Shown here one piece after another: positions 46,371 to 58,378 of a DNA stretch of 64,000 nt. A program made the translations under genes and the position numbers. The notes beneath the pieces were generated by a model that made no database searches, had not been told where the DNA came from, and saw only the letters and a program-made list of their open reading frames with translations. Within the stretch, counting starts at the first letter, position 1, and every line of letters begins with the position of its first letter. This DNA is from Jaapia argillacea MUCL 33604 (taxonomy: Eukaryota > Basidiomycota > Agaricomycetes > Jaapiales > Jaapiaceae), in the NCBI GenBank assembly GCA_000697665.1, contig KL197756.1:1-64000 (forward strand), read 5' to 3'.

Positions 46371-47389
46371 GGTTCCGCGAAGAAAAGTGGAAGTAGACGA
46401 GCATACAATGCCCTTTGATAATCTTCACCCGTGGGTAGTCCGACCTTTTATATCACCTTGCATCGATGTCATTGAAACGGTTCAAGACGGCTTCGCGAAA
46501 CGGCATGAGGAATGTGTTCCGTCGAGAGCCAGGCAATCATGGGATCAGGATGATAGCCAGGATGGGACTAGAACAAGATGTTTAGACGGCTCGAGGTGCA
46601 GTGTGGGGTAAGGATAGTGGTCACAGTTGGTGTCCGGGAGAGCATATGTCTGGGGTAATTCTTCCGACAAAACCCCGGTCCGGCTTGCCGGACCAGGATG
46701 CGCTTGAAAGCAAGTTGGGAGCCCCGGTCTTCAAAACTAGATCCTGATAATGGAGACCAGAACCGTGATAAATAGACTGTTCGGCTTGAAAGATGGAACA
46801 GAAGACACTCACTTGCGGCGGTTGCGAGGCGAAAAAGTGAGCTACACAGATCAGAACACGCGAATTATTGCAACCAAAATTGAACGGCAGAATGGGTTAT
46901 GCGAGGCGCATAGGCCGAAGAGGAACTCGAGGAAGACTCCGCATTATTCCTATGAAGTAGAAGGGATTATTACCGAGGATAAGTTTGGTCGTCGCCCAGA
47001 TCGTCAGAGCTCCGACGACGAGCTAGAAACAGTAACCTCAGAGGCGACGATAAGCGTGCGGGAGGAAGGATTAAGACGGTCTGGCGGCAATGCGCGGTAA
47101 CAAGCAAGGATGCCCGAGTCCGTTTAATAGTCGTAGAGTCTCGTCGTAGACGAAAACCTCAGGCGCGGAAAGAACCATCTATTCACCAGCCACCATTAGG
47201 GATAAACGGCTCGGGGAAACTACCTGGAACTTTGTCACCAAATCGGAGGCGAGGAGGCAGTCTGGAGCTCAGATTGCGTCCTCCAAACCCTATTGTTGAA
47301 GATCCCAACAACTGACGTATACGTGCGGTTCGCAGTGGTTAGACGCGGTTATCGACGGACACCGTGCTGTCACGGAGCAAACATCAACA
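46371..47389. other. Intergenic region between transporter and TFIIIC gene
   Basis: About 1 kb with the transporter promoter on the left. The only long frame is the doubtful 46750-47100. Confidence 0.4.
46750..47100 (+). CDS. Doubtful hypothetical protein, 116 residues
   Basis: An ATG-started, uninterrupted frame coding for a highly charged protein with basic stretches (EAHRPKRNSRKTPHY) and an acidic-polar C-terminal part (SSDDELETVTSEATIS). No domain is recognised and no introns are needed, unlike nearly every other gene here. It could be chance, an exon of an unseen gene, or a short orphan gene. Confidence 0.25.
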   Translation: METRTVINRLFGLKDGTEDTHLRRLRGEKVSYTDQNTRIIATKIERQNGLCEAHRPKRNSRKTPHYSYEVEGIITEDKFGRRPDRQSSDDELETVTSEATISVREEGLRRSGGNAR

Positions 47390-50300
47390 TCAAATGAGAT
47401 TGACAAAGGAGTTTCCACAAAACAAGCAGTGGTGGGCAGCTTCCAAAAGCTCCTGCACAAACCATCCGCGGGCAGACGTGGGCAGATGGTATTGGCTATC
47501 CTGCGAGTGGGGCATAAACGCCTTACGACTGCATCCGATGCAGGTGCGAACTGTAGGGGTTGCCAAGATGAAAGACGTGATGGAACATCGAGCTACGGGA
47601 TAAGTCAGTGACAAACATCAAAGAAGTGAAAGCCAAAAAGAATACCCCAGACATGACCATTTGGACAAACGGCGCTAGTGAGTTGCTGGAGTTGCACTTG
47701 TGTATTGCAGGCAGGGCAGAATTCTTCAAACCCGTGGAAAGTTTCCATTGACTGGGCGTCAATCGGTACTGTCGACATGACTCGATTCGACAATTCCTGA
47801 GCTTCAGCCGAAAGATCAGGTGGTGATCCAGGAAGGGATGATTGGACAACAATTCGCATCACGAATGGAATGTCATTCGCTACACAGCAATGTAAGGGTC
47901 CTAGTCAACTTACGTCGCATGAGTCACGAAAGAAAGGGCGCACATGTAAGGGCACCAACGATAGCGGCGAGGTGACGGATGAGCGTCCTTTGGATGCGAT
48001 GGGAGATCGCGTTTAGGAGGAGTTGGGCCACCTGACCACATTCTTCTTGTGCTTTCGGGCTCGCTGAGAATTTCTAGGCACAAGTTGTTCATTATGTCAT
48101 ATAAGATGTGCACAGTGACCCACCCAACAATAATCCGCAATGGCCAGTCTCAAACGGAGGGACAAAAGGGGATCCCATCCATAGAGATGGCGCGCTAGAC
48201 TGCTTCTGCACTCACGCCTCAATTCCTCGGTGAGGATGCCGCTCCACATGGGGATAAAGATGTTGGTTGATTCATCCGGAAAGGTCGGATGTAAGATCGC
48301 GAGCACATGCTGATAGACCTGGGACATCACTCCACTCCGCAGCTGAAGGAAGACGGATCTGAGGACGTGAATAGGTGCATAACCCGAGGCTGCAGAACAT
48401 CTTTGTGAATCCCATCAGCGATGTGAAGATCCTATGTACCTGTTCGCGCAGAAGTCACGACTTCCAAAATATCTTCAAGGATAGTCTCTTCTGTGATATC
48501 GTCCCACAGTTGAGCAACCACTAGCATGCTGTTGTGGCGAGCGTCGTGTTTATAGCTGTAGTCTGCCGGTCGGCAAGCTCTGCCATTGGGGATCAGAAAG
48601 AACGTAAGTGAAGCTCCAAGATATTTTTACGCACTCGTGAACCCATGCAACCGTCGAAGAAGAATCGTAAGATGACATTCCACTGATACGACCGACGTCG
48701 CTCCACTTCATTTCACCCGCTTCTGATTTCACAAGCACTGATCGGACAGTGCGAGAGAGGTGCGCACTTGATAGCTTCTCGGAATCCTCATTAACAAGGA
48801 TGGGATCAGAGGAGACATGATGAATGACATGAAACGAGCCATCTTGCAGAGAGACGAGTAGAACATCTTGTCGAGGAACATAGACAACGCCGGACGGGGC
48901 TGAGAGGGATGAAGACCCCACAGAGACCTTTTGCGTTTGGAGGTGAATCAGGCGAATGCCAGACCAACTACAACCTGACAGGGGCCACAAGTGGACAATG
49001 CCAGGTTTACAGACAGCGAGAATAAGCTACCGAGAAGACATGAGAAGGGTTCGAGGAACGACAATGAAGTATATTGACCACTCCACCTGATCCCTCCACC
49101 CATGTCAACGCGGTGATGCCTTGTTTGTCGCTTTGAACGGGTTTCGGCGACTGAACATCATACAGGGTCTGAATGTCGAATTCCCCACCAAAATTAGTGG
49201 CGGACACAATGGGGTCCAAGTTCCGTACAATCCTGATGAGAGTCACGGATCCATCTGAGCAGCCACAGGCAAGATATGCCTCGCCTAGAGATTTAATCGT
49301 TGGGAAATGAGAACAATCAGTAAATCAATCCGGATCAGAATTTCATATCGATTATTCAATCACATTTGCCCAACTCGACCATTGTCCAAGAGGACCAAAC
49401 TAAATGCGTGATCCATTTGTCAGCTATCGAAATTGTTTGCGCATGGGCAACTGCGGGCTTTATTCCAAAGGTTGGAACATATCTGCGCCCATTGTAAGGC
49501 GAGGTCAGTTAAGGTTGGAGAACGCAGGAGATAGCTATTTCCGCCAAGATGATATTGAAACGAACTTGAGAAAGATCACAGAGCCTCCGCGATTACCGGC
49601 CGCGAGCAGAGAGCCATCCAAGTTCGGTGTGGGGGCAATTCCAAAATCGGTTTGCCGGGACCATGCAATGCCTTGAGCAGGATTCAGATGTTTGAGCGGC
49701 GATCATCTCGAGGAAGATAAAATCAAGACCAACAAATAGTCTGTGCCTGAAGGGTTCTGGACAAAGGGGAGGTGGACACTTGAGTGGTCAGATGGTCCTT
49801 CAAATATGCAGTGACGTCGACGAGCTAACGAAGGAATCAATGTTAAGCGCCTATGAATTAAGCGAAGTTTCTTACCTTTATCCATTCTCCCCTGAGGTGG
49901 TTCTTGACTGCCCCCCAAAGAGTGACTTCCGTGTTCGAGTTGATGGCAGCAATCACACACCTATGTTCCCCGAGACGACCACGAGGTCGTTCACATCTTT
50001 AACGTTCTCGGATGGCACAATAATTACACGCACCCTGCACCACCATTTACGTTACTTGGCGAGAACGTCGCCGCTCTTAACACGACATCAAGAGAACCAA
50101 GAGAGACAGCACCCCAATCTGTTGGGAAAAATCCGAGAAACAATTAGAATTTCTGAAAACAACCATGATGGGAACGGGGGAAAGATAAGTGGGGGAACGC
50201 ACCTTGAGAATCCAATGGCCATTGGTGTAAAATCAGCTTTTCGAACTCTATCATCGTTCTGAACCAGCCCAAAGGTTCGGTAGTATTTGACCGCTCCTTG

Positions 50301-50552
50301 TCCATCGGGGCCTTGATGACGGAGGGGGTATCGAAATTGATTCCGGGATCAGGTGTCTGCACCCCACCTCCGGCGCGTTGCAGCTGTGAACTTCACCGGT
50401 GCAGGTAAAGCGGAACATACCAATATGTAAAGAGCGCTCTTGGTGCATAGAAGAACTTGGCCGTCTCCGGACCATTGGAGACACCGAATAGAAGGGTGGG
50501 TCGTGGTGGTCGGGACGCTGAGCGCCGTATAGATAGGCAGTTTGAGGGACAT
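47390..50552 (-). CDS. TFIIIC subunit with C-terminal zf-TFIIIC zinc finger (GTF3C4/TFIIIC90-like)
   Basis: ATG 50552 opens MSLKLPIYTALSVPTTTTHP. Exons read with confidence in the 5' half: 50552-50421, 50356-50203, 50118-50034, 49960-49876, 49824-49734 and one starting at 49671. The N-terminal half is beta-propeller-like (LQWSGDGQVLLCTKSALYIL, LGSLDVVLRAATFSPSN, EAYLACGCSDGSVTLIRIV, KPGIVHLWPLSGCSW), as in the TFIIIC delta-subunit domain. The last exons encode zinc-ligand pairs CPACNTQ, AVCPNGHVWSRCS, CIGC and HCLFCGNSF, the zf-TFIIIC pattern, ending at 47390. TFIIIC binds internal promoters of tRNA genes and recruits TFIIIB for RNA polymerase III. Middle exon borders were not all fixed. Confidence 0.8.
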
Positions 50553-50560
50553 AGTACGGT

Positions 50561-50955
50561 TTAAAGGCCAATATATTTCTGGTTATCTTCGGCAACAAAG
50601 AGTCCAGGAAATCGGCGGTGAGGGTGCTGGCGCGTCCCAGACCCTGCAGGAGCCCCGTGTGGAGTACGCAACAAGGGAAAAGCCAAGTTTCTCGAAGCTG
50701 GTGCGGGCTGACTTTGGGATGGCTTGGACGTATTTGCAACCTCAAAATCAACGGAGATCGGAGCCACGGGGCCCACGTGGCCTTCGGCTAGAATATCGCG
50801 TAACGGCTGCTGTTTGTTGCGTTCATCTCGACGTCCAACCTTGGCGACATTTTCTACTGGTAGCCTGCAGACCCTGTCCAGCTGCTTCTACCCTGCGTAG
50901 TAGCGCCGATTGCAAGTAAATCTTCCGAGGTTCCAACAGGAAAAGCATCGGCCAT
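50561..50955 (-). CDS. Possible small gene directly upstream of the TFIIIC gene
   Basis: ATG 50955 gives MADAFPVGTSEDLLAIGATT. A donor-like GTAGAAG and an acceptor-like CAGTAG, only 38 nt apart, would join this to ENVAKVGRRDERNKQQPLRD, DILAEGHVGPVAPISVDFEV and a Pro/Ser/Arg-rich tail ending DNQKYIGL at 50561. Total is about 118 residues. The stop codon lies just 8 nt before the ATG of the TFIIIC gene on the same strand. The short intron is below the usual 49-75 nt range here, so the structure is uncertain; the downstream 71-100 codons alone are the better supported part. No family recognised. Confidence 0.4.
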
Positions 50956-51044
50956 GACGGTCAGAACCAACACATTATCGTCTTGCCTTCCGCGCTTTAC
51001 TGAATGCATTCGGACCACAGGACCTCACATACTGTTATCTGCAC

Positions 51045-51810
51045 ATGACGTACCAGGACCTGCTCATCCTCGACACATACGAGACACCTGACTACATCAA
51101 CGGAGATTTAGATGACGAAGGTGTGTCATTTCGCTCAAGCCTGTCAGTGAACGGGCAGGTTTACTTGATCTTTGTCCGTCGACACACGAAGGCGTACTAA
51201 CGCCCCAGTGTTCTGTCGCTTGTGTGAGCAGACGTTGATGTTCCTCAACATATGAAGCCACCGAACCCGGAGGACTCGGAAGGTCCGTGTCTCTTTCGAC
51301 GGCGGTTAACGCCGGCGCTTGGCTTATCTACCCTCCGTCGGACATCCTTCCACCCCAGTTCTTCCATCACAAGTGCATCCATCGTACCCGTACGGCAATC
51401 CAACCCACATCAAACATCCTGCAGCCCGTCCTCGACTTCCACATGACCGTGGCTCACGAGCGTTTTTCGAGGACATGGCTTACGCGAAAGCAGGCGTTAA
51501 CGGACCGTTGCTATGGAAGGACTTGGCCCTTGACGTCCTTCTTCCGACAGACCAAGAAAAAGAGCTCCAGGACAGAGCCAAGCAAGCAAGAAAAATGGCC
51601 AGCGGCACAACGTCTCAAGCACCGCAAGGACAGCAGCAGCAGCAGGGCCAGGGCCAAGGAGGTGCCCCCGGAGCAGGTGATCAGACGATTGATGAGGAGG
51701 ATGAGACCGACGAGGACGAGGACGAAAATGATGAGAATGAGAATGACGACTCTAGCAATGAGGACGACGATGAAATGGACGACGACGAGGAAGACGATGA
51801 TGATGAATAG
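51045..51810 (+). CDS. Hypothetical protein with Gln-rich and very acidic C-terminus
   Basis: Exons 51045-51120, 51209-51223 and 51359-51810 are proposed, giving about 180 residues. The final exon is certain: a Pro-rich segment, ARPRLPHDRGSRAFFEDMAY, then GPLLWKDLALDVLLPTDQEK, a Gln/Gly-rich stretch and a tail of about 45 residues almost wholly Asp, Glu and Asn. The first exon reads MTYQDLLILDTYETPDYING. The frame upstream of 51045 also looks coding (LAFRALLNAFGPQDLTYCYL) but lacks an ATG, so the true start may be in an exon further left. The 15-nt middle exon is chosen for its strong GTGAGC donor and phase. Acidic tails occur in chaperones and chromatin proteins; no function is claimed. Confidence 0.55.
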
Positions 51811-51873
51811 ATGTACATGAGTTTGAATAGCGATTCGTCTTATCATTCGGTCGGTACGGTTTTGTAGTTGCCT

Positions 51874-53137
51874 CTACTCTTGTACGCCAACCACGGCCGT
51901 GACAAGAGCATCCCCTACGTCCTCTTGGATGAGATCTTTCACTGCGATGTCCTGATCTAACACCCATTCATAAGCCTCCAACAAGACCGTGTCCGTCAGA
52001 GGCACGAAGTGGCCAGCCAAAATAGAGATGATGTTCGAAACCCGAGAGATTGCCGCTCGGGTTGCATCATCGATATCCTGGAAAGCACATGGGCACCACG
52101 GTCATCGGCGGTAACATCAACATCGCCGAGATAACGCACATCGTTTTGATTTGAATACACTGCCTCAGCGTCAAACCCCTCTTCCCCTTCTTGCTCGCTC
52201 TCCTTCACATGCTTACTCACCCAAATGTATCCATTGAGTCCCAAAATCAGGTCAACGCCGCACGGCAAGACCAAGAAGTGCGACTTGAGCCGGCGTACAA
52301 GAATTGGTGGGATTGACACAAGTTGTCCGTTTCGCAACTAGCCGAGCGCTTTGATCAGCCGGCGAAAATTACACTCCGTGAAGGATAGCTGAGACTATGG
52401 GACACAAAAGGACACACCTTGCCATATTTGAGGGACCGTGTATGGAGGGACATTGCACCATCAGAAAAGAATGCTTGGACTTCGGCGACGAGAAGATCAC
52501 CCTCCTCAAAGAAATTCCGCATGTGAAGCTCGTCGCTCTCTAATTTTCGTCGCTACGAGAAAACTGAATGAGAAAAAAAATTGGGGATCGTAAGAGATAG
52601 GTAACGCACCTGAACACCTCCCGGTAGATTGACTGATGATAACATCAGGACGGCATCTTGGCGGGAATTCGCGTCGACTTTCCATCGGCGAGGTTGTACT
52701 TCTGTAATCCGTCCCACAACCAAGTCCCCCACTTCTGGGTTGTATCTTTTTCGCTAGCGTTAGTCAACCTCATTACCGACATAGGGGCGAGCACCGACCG
52801 AGTCCTGATTGCACGGACTGTCACGAGCTTGTTCACCCGTTCAACGGTTCCGGCAACGGAAGCCAGGACCTCTTCATTCTCCACGTAAGTTCCGTGACCC
52901 CTGTAGGTTTTCAGGGTTCCATTCTCGCCGTTCCCGTGATAATATGAGTCAGACTCACCGCATGAAAGCTTGCGACGATGTGATATAGTCACCCGGACAT
53001 GTCAGCCTCGAGCCAGCGGTGTCAAGATCATCTTCGTCCATATCCATGCGTATATCGTCCTCGACCTCAGGAGGGTGTCTTGTCGCACCATAATCGTAAT
53101 CGTCGAGCTGCGCTGGAAAAGAGGTAAAGGTGATCAT
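51874..53137 (-). CDS. RRP4: Exosome complex subunit Rrp4
   Basis: Exons 53137-52959, 52900-52799, 52745-52610, 52552-52418, 52337-52140 and 52077-51874 give about 317 residues. After an acidic N-terminus comes the Rrp4 N-terminal domain ([20 protein letters not shown]). The S1 RNA-binding domain follows ([51 protein letters not shown]), then a KH-like region ([30 protein letters not shown]). The end [20 protein letters not shown] is typical of fungal Rrp4. Rrp4 is a cap subunit of the RNA exosome, guiding RNA 3' ends into the ring for processing and decay. Several introns are only recognisable by family comparison because they nearly keep frame. Confidence 0.9.
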
Positions 53138-55727
53138 GTTAGTTGAAATTACTGGAATCACCCAAGCCTTGATAGGTTAGGGTTCATATTTTTAATCATT
53201 TTTTAATGGACCTAATTTCTCACCGTCCTTTTTGAACCGCCATCTGCTGATTGATATCAAAGCATTCTCGTTAAACTGCGCAGCTGTGCTCATAGCCTCC
53301 GTCTAGGTCTCCTGCAACTCATCTCCATTCTACGCATTTGCAGTTATGGAGGCGCTGTACCCATCTACGGTCATCCGTCTTTTGCGCGCGAATATCATTT
53401 TCTTTCGGAGGTCGCTCGCTTCCAGCGCAGTGCGGATCAAGCTCTGTCCATCGTTAGTATATTACAATGAATGAGCGGGAACGTGCTCGACGTTCCGAGC
53501 AAAAGAAAATCTATCCTTGGACCAGACCTCTCCACTCTATCCGCTGCCCTCGTTACGCCTTAGAACCTTCAATTAACACCACCGAAAATTTCTGGCGGCT
53601 ATCCTCCTTCCCAAAATTTGCAGGGTCATATCCTCGGACCTGCGCCTCGATCCCGACACCTGATCGTTCTTGAGCTCCTGATTAACGGGATCAGCTCTCT
53701 TCCGCGAGGCAATTTGCGAATCAATGTCGAAGACCCTCTTTGCAAACTCTTTCTGGCATCCCATGAATGGCCTCCTGACATTTTCGTATTCGCGCTTCCG
53801 AAGTTTCGCCACGTGAAACTCTCGCGGACATCTTTAACCTCAAAGTTTTTCACCTCGTCCGGAACTCCATCCTTCATTGCGGTTTAACCTACGTGGTGTT
53901 CTGGGAACCTTCGCCACGAGGTTAGTATCCTCACAAATTTACCCGCTTCCGTTGTCAATGACGGAACCTGTGCGTACATCTCAGGATCCTTCGTTTTTTT
54001 TGTGAATGAATGGACAATAGCCCCGACTTTGGGGTGCAGATGTCGCCGCCGTTTAAGTCCATCCTCACTTTTCGTAATCCCTTATGTGTCTTTTCAGACC
54101 TACAATGTGCTGGGGACCTCCGTTGCTCGGACAGTGCCGCGGCAAGAGGTTGCTGCATTTTCTCCCATGGTAGTGCGGACGTATTCAACATTGCCATAGG
54201 ATTATCGATCGAGACTTTCCTGCTTTTGGGCTGGGACCTTCACAGAGTGTCAGTGTCAGGGCTTCCCACCCATTCTCAAGTTGCCCCTCTCCGTTATCCC
54301 AGTATCAAGCTCAGTTACCGCACGTTGTCATTCAATAGCAGCCCTTAAGGTTGAGGGTGCTCGGAGGAGAGTCTCATGGCCAAACCCTCGCGGTTCGGGG
54401 CCGTTCTCATGGAGTTCCGAGGCCTGAAGAATTCCTCTCGATGAACTGACTAATTATTGGGCGCGGAATTCAATCGACGAGACCCAGTTACACCAGGGCA
54501 GAACAATTAGGTTCGAAAATTCCGCTTTGACTGCCGTTCCCGTAAGCAGGGACCTGTCGCAATCCTGAAATGACCATTGCAACTCCTCAACCACAGTCGG
54601 GAATGGATTATACAGCCAGCATCGGTTGGTGATCCTCCAGCCGTTGCCTTGCTACCAGCTTCGAGGAAGGGGTTGTACTTGCGCGAGTTTAGCCGAAGGT
54701 GCTCGGGGACCGCCGGCCGCTTGCACCTCAACGTTTGCCGCGATACGTCTCCACGAAGTGGCATCGACACCGAGACTATACTGGAACAGTGCCAATCTTC
54801 ACTCCGTTTGTGTTCTGAGCCGCCCTTCTGCCCCAGAGTCCCAAGCTGGCACTTCTCGGAGCTCTCGTTCCTTACCCTTTACCAACGTCTACAGACCGCG
54901 AATTGACCACGTTGCCTCACTGCTGCATGGTCCTTTTGCGCCATATTCATCAGAAACGAGGTTGCTATCATGATTGCACCCTCACAAACGTCAGCGAGCC
55001 CACCGGCGATGTCAAGAGGTATCCTCGGCATGTCTTTACGCCTGAAATCCTTATTGTCGCGTGTGGACCCTTGACTCGGACCTCTCCTTCTCCCCCTGAT
55101 TGTTAGCCGTCCATGTCGTCAACGGCCCCAGTGGGGCGCAACGTGGCAGAACGTGGCTTGGGAACATGTCGTTGAAGCGATGGGCCAAGATTGGATAGCC
55201 GTTCTAACGAGGTTCTTGCTTCCAGACCCTTGGTTCATTCTTCACTTTTTAAGGTTGACCTGGTAATTGCCATTCGCCTTCGCTGGGAACGCTTTTTGGC
55301 TACTGACGTCGATCTTGTACTCAGGTCGCCGGGCACTCTGGGAATGCTCCCGATAACGATTATCCCGATGACATGACAGCCGTTTGACACCCTTCCTGAT
55401 GTGCCTGCTACTTCGATTGTTTCTCTCTTCCAAGTTCACGAGAGCCTCTCCACGTTGTCGCCGTCACTCGGAGCGAGATTCACGTATTTTGAAAGCAATG
55501 TTCTACAGGTGTAAGCCAACTTATCTCTATAGATTTTGACCCCGCACATCGCGGATGCTAAGGGCTACAACCAAAGGCGACACATCCGCACCAATATTAT
55601 ACCATCATAACATATGTACTACCCGCGAGAGCTCCCAAGGTCCGCGGCGTTAGATCTGTGAGAAGACAATTTCAGGTGAGTTGTGAGCACAGCAAAATCT
55701 CTGATAACTTACCAACGATCATCTGAC
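53138..55727. other. Gene-poor 2.6-kb region with decayed F-box-like pieces
   Basis: Plus-strand frames at 53467-53673, 53618-53887, 54010-54348 and 54577-54906 have leucine-rich, F-box-family-like wording (for example VEDPLCKLFLASHEWPPDIF and LPKFRHVKLSRTSL). They sit in different frames with stops between them and no splice pattern that joins them. I read this as one or two decayed F-box/LRR copies. 54.9-55.7 kb shows nothing recognisable. Confidence 0.4.
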
Positions 55728-56425
55728 CTATTGGTAGGCCAAGAAATATGTCGACAAGGCGGGAAGATCATTGTTACCCGCGTCGCCATAACCTTGACGT
55801 CGTGATCCGTTAAACTTGAGGACAACGACAGGTCCGCACCAAGCCTTCGGCGCAGCACCGGACGTTATCCGGTGGATGGCTCGATTTACGGGTGATCCCC
55901 TGTTCAGCGAGTTGGGGCAATAGAAGAGGTGAAGGGGGAATCGGAGGGGTTCATTGTTGAGACCCGCCGTCAATACCACATGACTGGGATTGGGGGAATC
56001 GGGAAAGAAGTCCCGAAGCATGGGGATTGGACACGACCCATGTGGAGACGGAGCCGACAGTGGTTGGCAGTTTACTGTCACGATCCTCGGACGCTCTGCA
56101 AACGAAGCAGTTAGGACTCGTACCACGTGGAAATTCTATTGACAGGACACTTGCCTAGTTCGGGTTGGAACAAGATGGCGCTGACTGTCACTAAAGGTTG
56201 TTGGTACAGTGGTGGCGTCGCAATCGTATTTTGGCTGACAGGTACGCATTCTCTTCTATGACGAGGCCAATCCTAAAACGTTGAAGGTCAGCGAGTGGCG
56301 GTTAGTGGATATGCCACGCGACATACGGCTTGCGAGTGAGCGGGCGAGCAGTAGAACGCCTGCTCACACCGACTGCACCAGGTGGAGGTGGGCTGAAGAC
56401 AAACTTTGCAAAGAGGTGGGTTCAT
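55728..56425 (-). CDS. MYND zinc-finger protein, 194 residues
   Basis: Exons 56425-56327, 56272-56155 and 56095-55728. The MYND finger spans the first intron: CKVCLQPTSTWCSRCEQAFY, then CSPAHSQA-DWPRHRREC, giving all eight zinc ligands. The rest matches a short agaricomycete family: LVTVSAILFQPE, RPRIVTVNCQPL, HVVLTAGLNNEPLRFPLHLF, RAIHRITSGAAPKAWCGPVV and the end ALSTYFLAYQ. The second intron (56096-56154) begins GCAAGT, a GC-AG intron; no GT donor gives an open frame. MYND fingers mediate protein contacts; function of the family is unknown. Confidence 0.85.
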
Positions 56426-57342
56426 ATCGTCTGGTGTTTGAGAGGAGAGGAATGTGAGGGTGATGGGGACATACCCCTCCAAAAGCTACGCTCTTTATTC
56501 GATTCAGAGAACCGGCGGTGGCGCCCACATATGATCTTTGTTCATACGAAAATTTGCAGCGTGTGTGAATTCACAAATGGGCTGGATACTTTGACTCATC
56601 GGCAGTAGAAGGGATCTGTGGTTAATCTTCCAAAATACCCAAGCATTTGGCGGTACCCTTCCCAGGCACGAGGGTCTGAAGCAAAACTGACGACTTGGAG
56701 CTGACGCCCACGCCGCATCAAAAGGAACCAGCGTCGAGACTTTTAAAGTACCGATTACGATTGTTGGTTGGTGACTGGGACCGTGAGTCGGACAACTACC
56801 GGGGGAAAGGGTTTGATATTACGGCTGATTGACAACACACAAGAACGGATATCACGAGAACAGAAAGGGAAACTAAAAAAGCCAAACGCAGCCAATAAGC
56901 ATCGCGGACTTGCATCCTGAAGGATGATAACCTTAACGCACCCGGATACACCGTTTCCAAGAGGGGTTACGGGTCATACTTTGCGTGGAAAGAGCTTGTT
57001 TCCATTGTAACAATGGAAAAGTAATGACGGAAATAAATGAGCACCTCATCTATCTACCCACGCAGAGTCAACGGCGAGGTTTCAATCAAAGGAATCAGAG
57101 GATTTGATTATTGACGGCCCAGTTTGGGGCCAGTTGCTACTGCATCTCTCTGTGTTTGAGGATCACAAGGAGATCAAGGTGCGATATGTAAATGGTAGCA
57201 TGAGGGATCGGAAGTCCTTGGGAAAACCGGAGGGCCTATCGGAGCAAAGAGCCCAAGTCCCGGGTACCCGAGTACCCGATCATGTCCCATCAATATCACC
57301 TAGGCTCAACACGACCACCAATCAAAACCTGAACTGAACGCC
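56426..57342. other. Divergent promoter region, MYND gene and Y14
   Basis: A 917-nt spacer between head-to-head genes, with no supported coding frame. A direct CCCGGGTACC / CGAGTACCCG cluster occurs at about 57257-57282, of unknown meaning. Confidence 0.35.
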
Positions 57343-58125
57343 ATGTCCGACGATGAAATGAACATTGATGAGGGTGCGTGGTTTCATAGTCATTCAATCT
57401 TCAAAATAAATGATATCTCTATACAGTCGTTGACGGTGGTGGGGTTGTGAGAAGAAAGGGCAGAGGGTTTCAAAGTACTGGGGGTGAGTGATCGTGTCCA
57501 TGGCAGTCAGTCGGTTAACTGAGATGGTTGGTGATTCTGCTTCTCTTCCTGTTCAGGCGGAAACGAAACGTCTACGGGCCCGGAACCTACGTACGACAGA
57601 GTGGAGTCTGCTGTCGCGAAAGATTCCGAGACGAGAGCTGCGCGATGTAAGGGAGCCGGTGATCTCTTGACCCTTGGAACCATCTCGCTCAACGGAAATG
57701 TATTTTCCATTCCTTTTTACGTGTAGCTGTCGAAGGATGGATCGTCTTGGTGACCGGTGTACACGAAGAGGCGACGGAGGAGGATGTCATGGACAAGTTT
57801 GCAGAGTTTGGCGAAGTAAAAAATCTGCATCTCAACCTCGACCGTCGGACGGGTTATGTCAAGGTGAGTTTCTCCATTTGATTTGACACCCACAGTCTTT
57901 ACGTGGACTTCCTCGTGTTTCTAGGGTTATGCTTTGGTTGAGTACGAGACAATGGCAGAGGCACAGGGGGCAATTGACGGAGCGTCCGGGACAACCCTTC
58001 TAGAGCAGCCTATCCAATGCGACTACGCATTCGTTAGGCCTCCACCGACTGGTCCGAAAAAGGGGAGAGGCCGTGGTGGGCGAGGTCGCAGCGCGAGCCC
58101 CTCCCGGAGGCGCAATGCTGACTAG
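57343..58125 (+). CDS. Y14/RBM8A homologue, exon junction complex RNA-binding protein
   Basis: Exons 57343-57373, 57427-57483, 57557-57646, 57727-57863 and 57925-58125 give 171 residues, the usual size. An acidic start ([10 protein letters not shown]) and RRKGRGF precede one RRM: RNP2 [40 protein letters not shown]1 [19 protein letters not shown]. Then come [13 protein letters not shown] and an RG/SR tail ([17 protein letters not shown]). Y14 pairs with Mago in the exon junction complex. That fits this intron-rich genome. All introns are GT-AG, 53-80 nt. Confidence 0.93.
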
Positions 58126-58378
58126 ACACTGTAGCATATTTTTCTCCATTTTTGCTGTCTGATGTCCTTCCATTATTTGAACAGATGACTCCTTGTTTTC
58201 GTGTTCGATCTGCAGATGACCCGATTCAAGGAATGCGGCTCTTGCGCCCAGTCCAGAACAGGAAAATGGGGTATGGAGGGAAACGGGGCATAGCTTACGG
58301 GAATAACATTTACAGGCTATTGACACAAGCAGGCGTCCACTAAGCAAAATCATTCGAAATTCATCTACGAGTCAATGA

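Noticed and set aside
51287-51820. Longer plus-strand ORF overlapping the acidic-tailed protein
   Set aside because: Its frame turns into low-complexity Arg/Met/Thr sequence, the shifted shadow of the Asp/Glu codons of the real frame.
54508-54530. GGTTCGA-like sequence resembling a tRNA B box (also at about 25518, 33236 and 60119)
   Set aside because: No A box, acceptor stem or cloverleaf could be placed around any of them.
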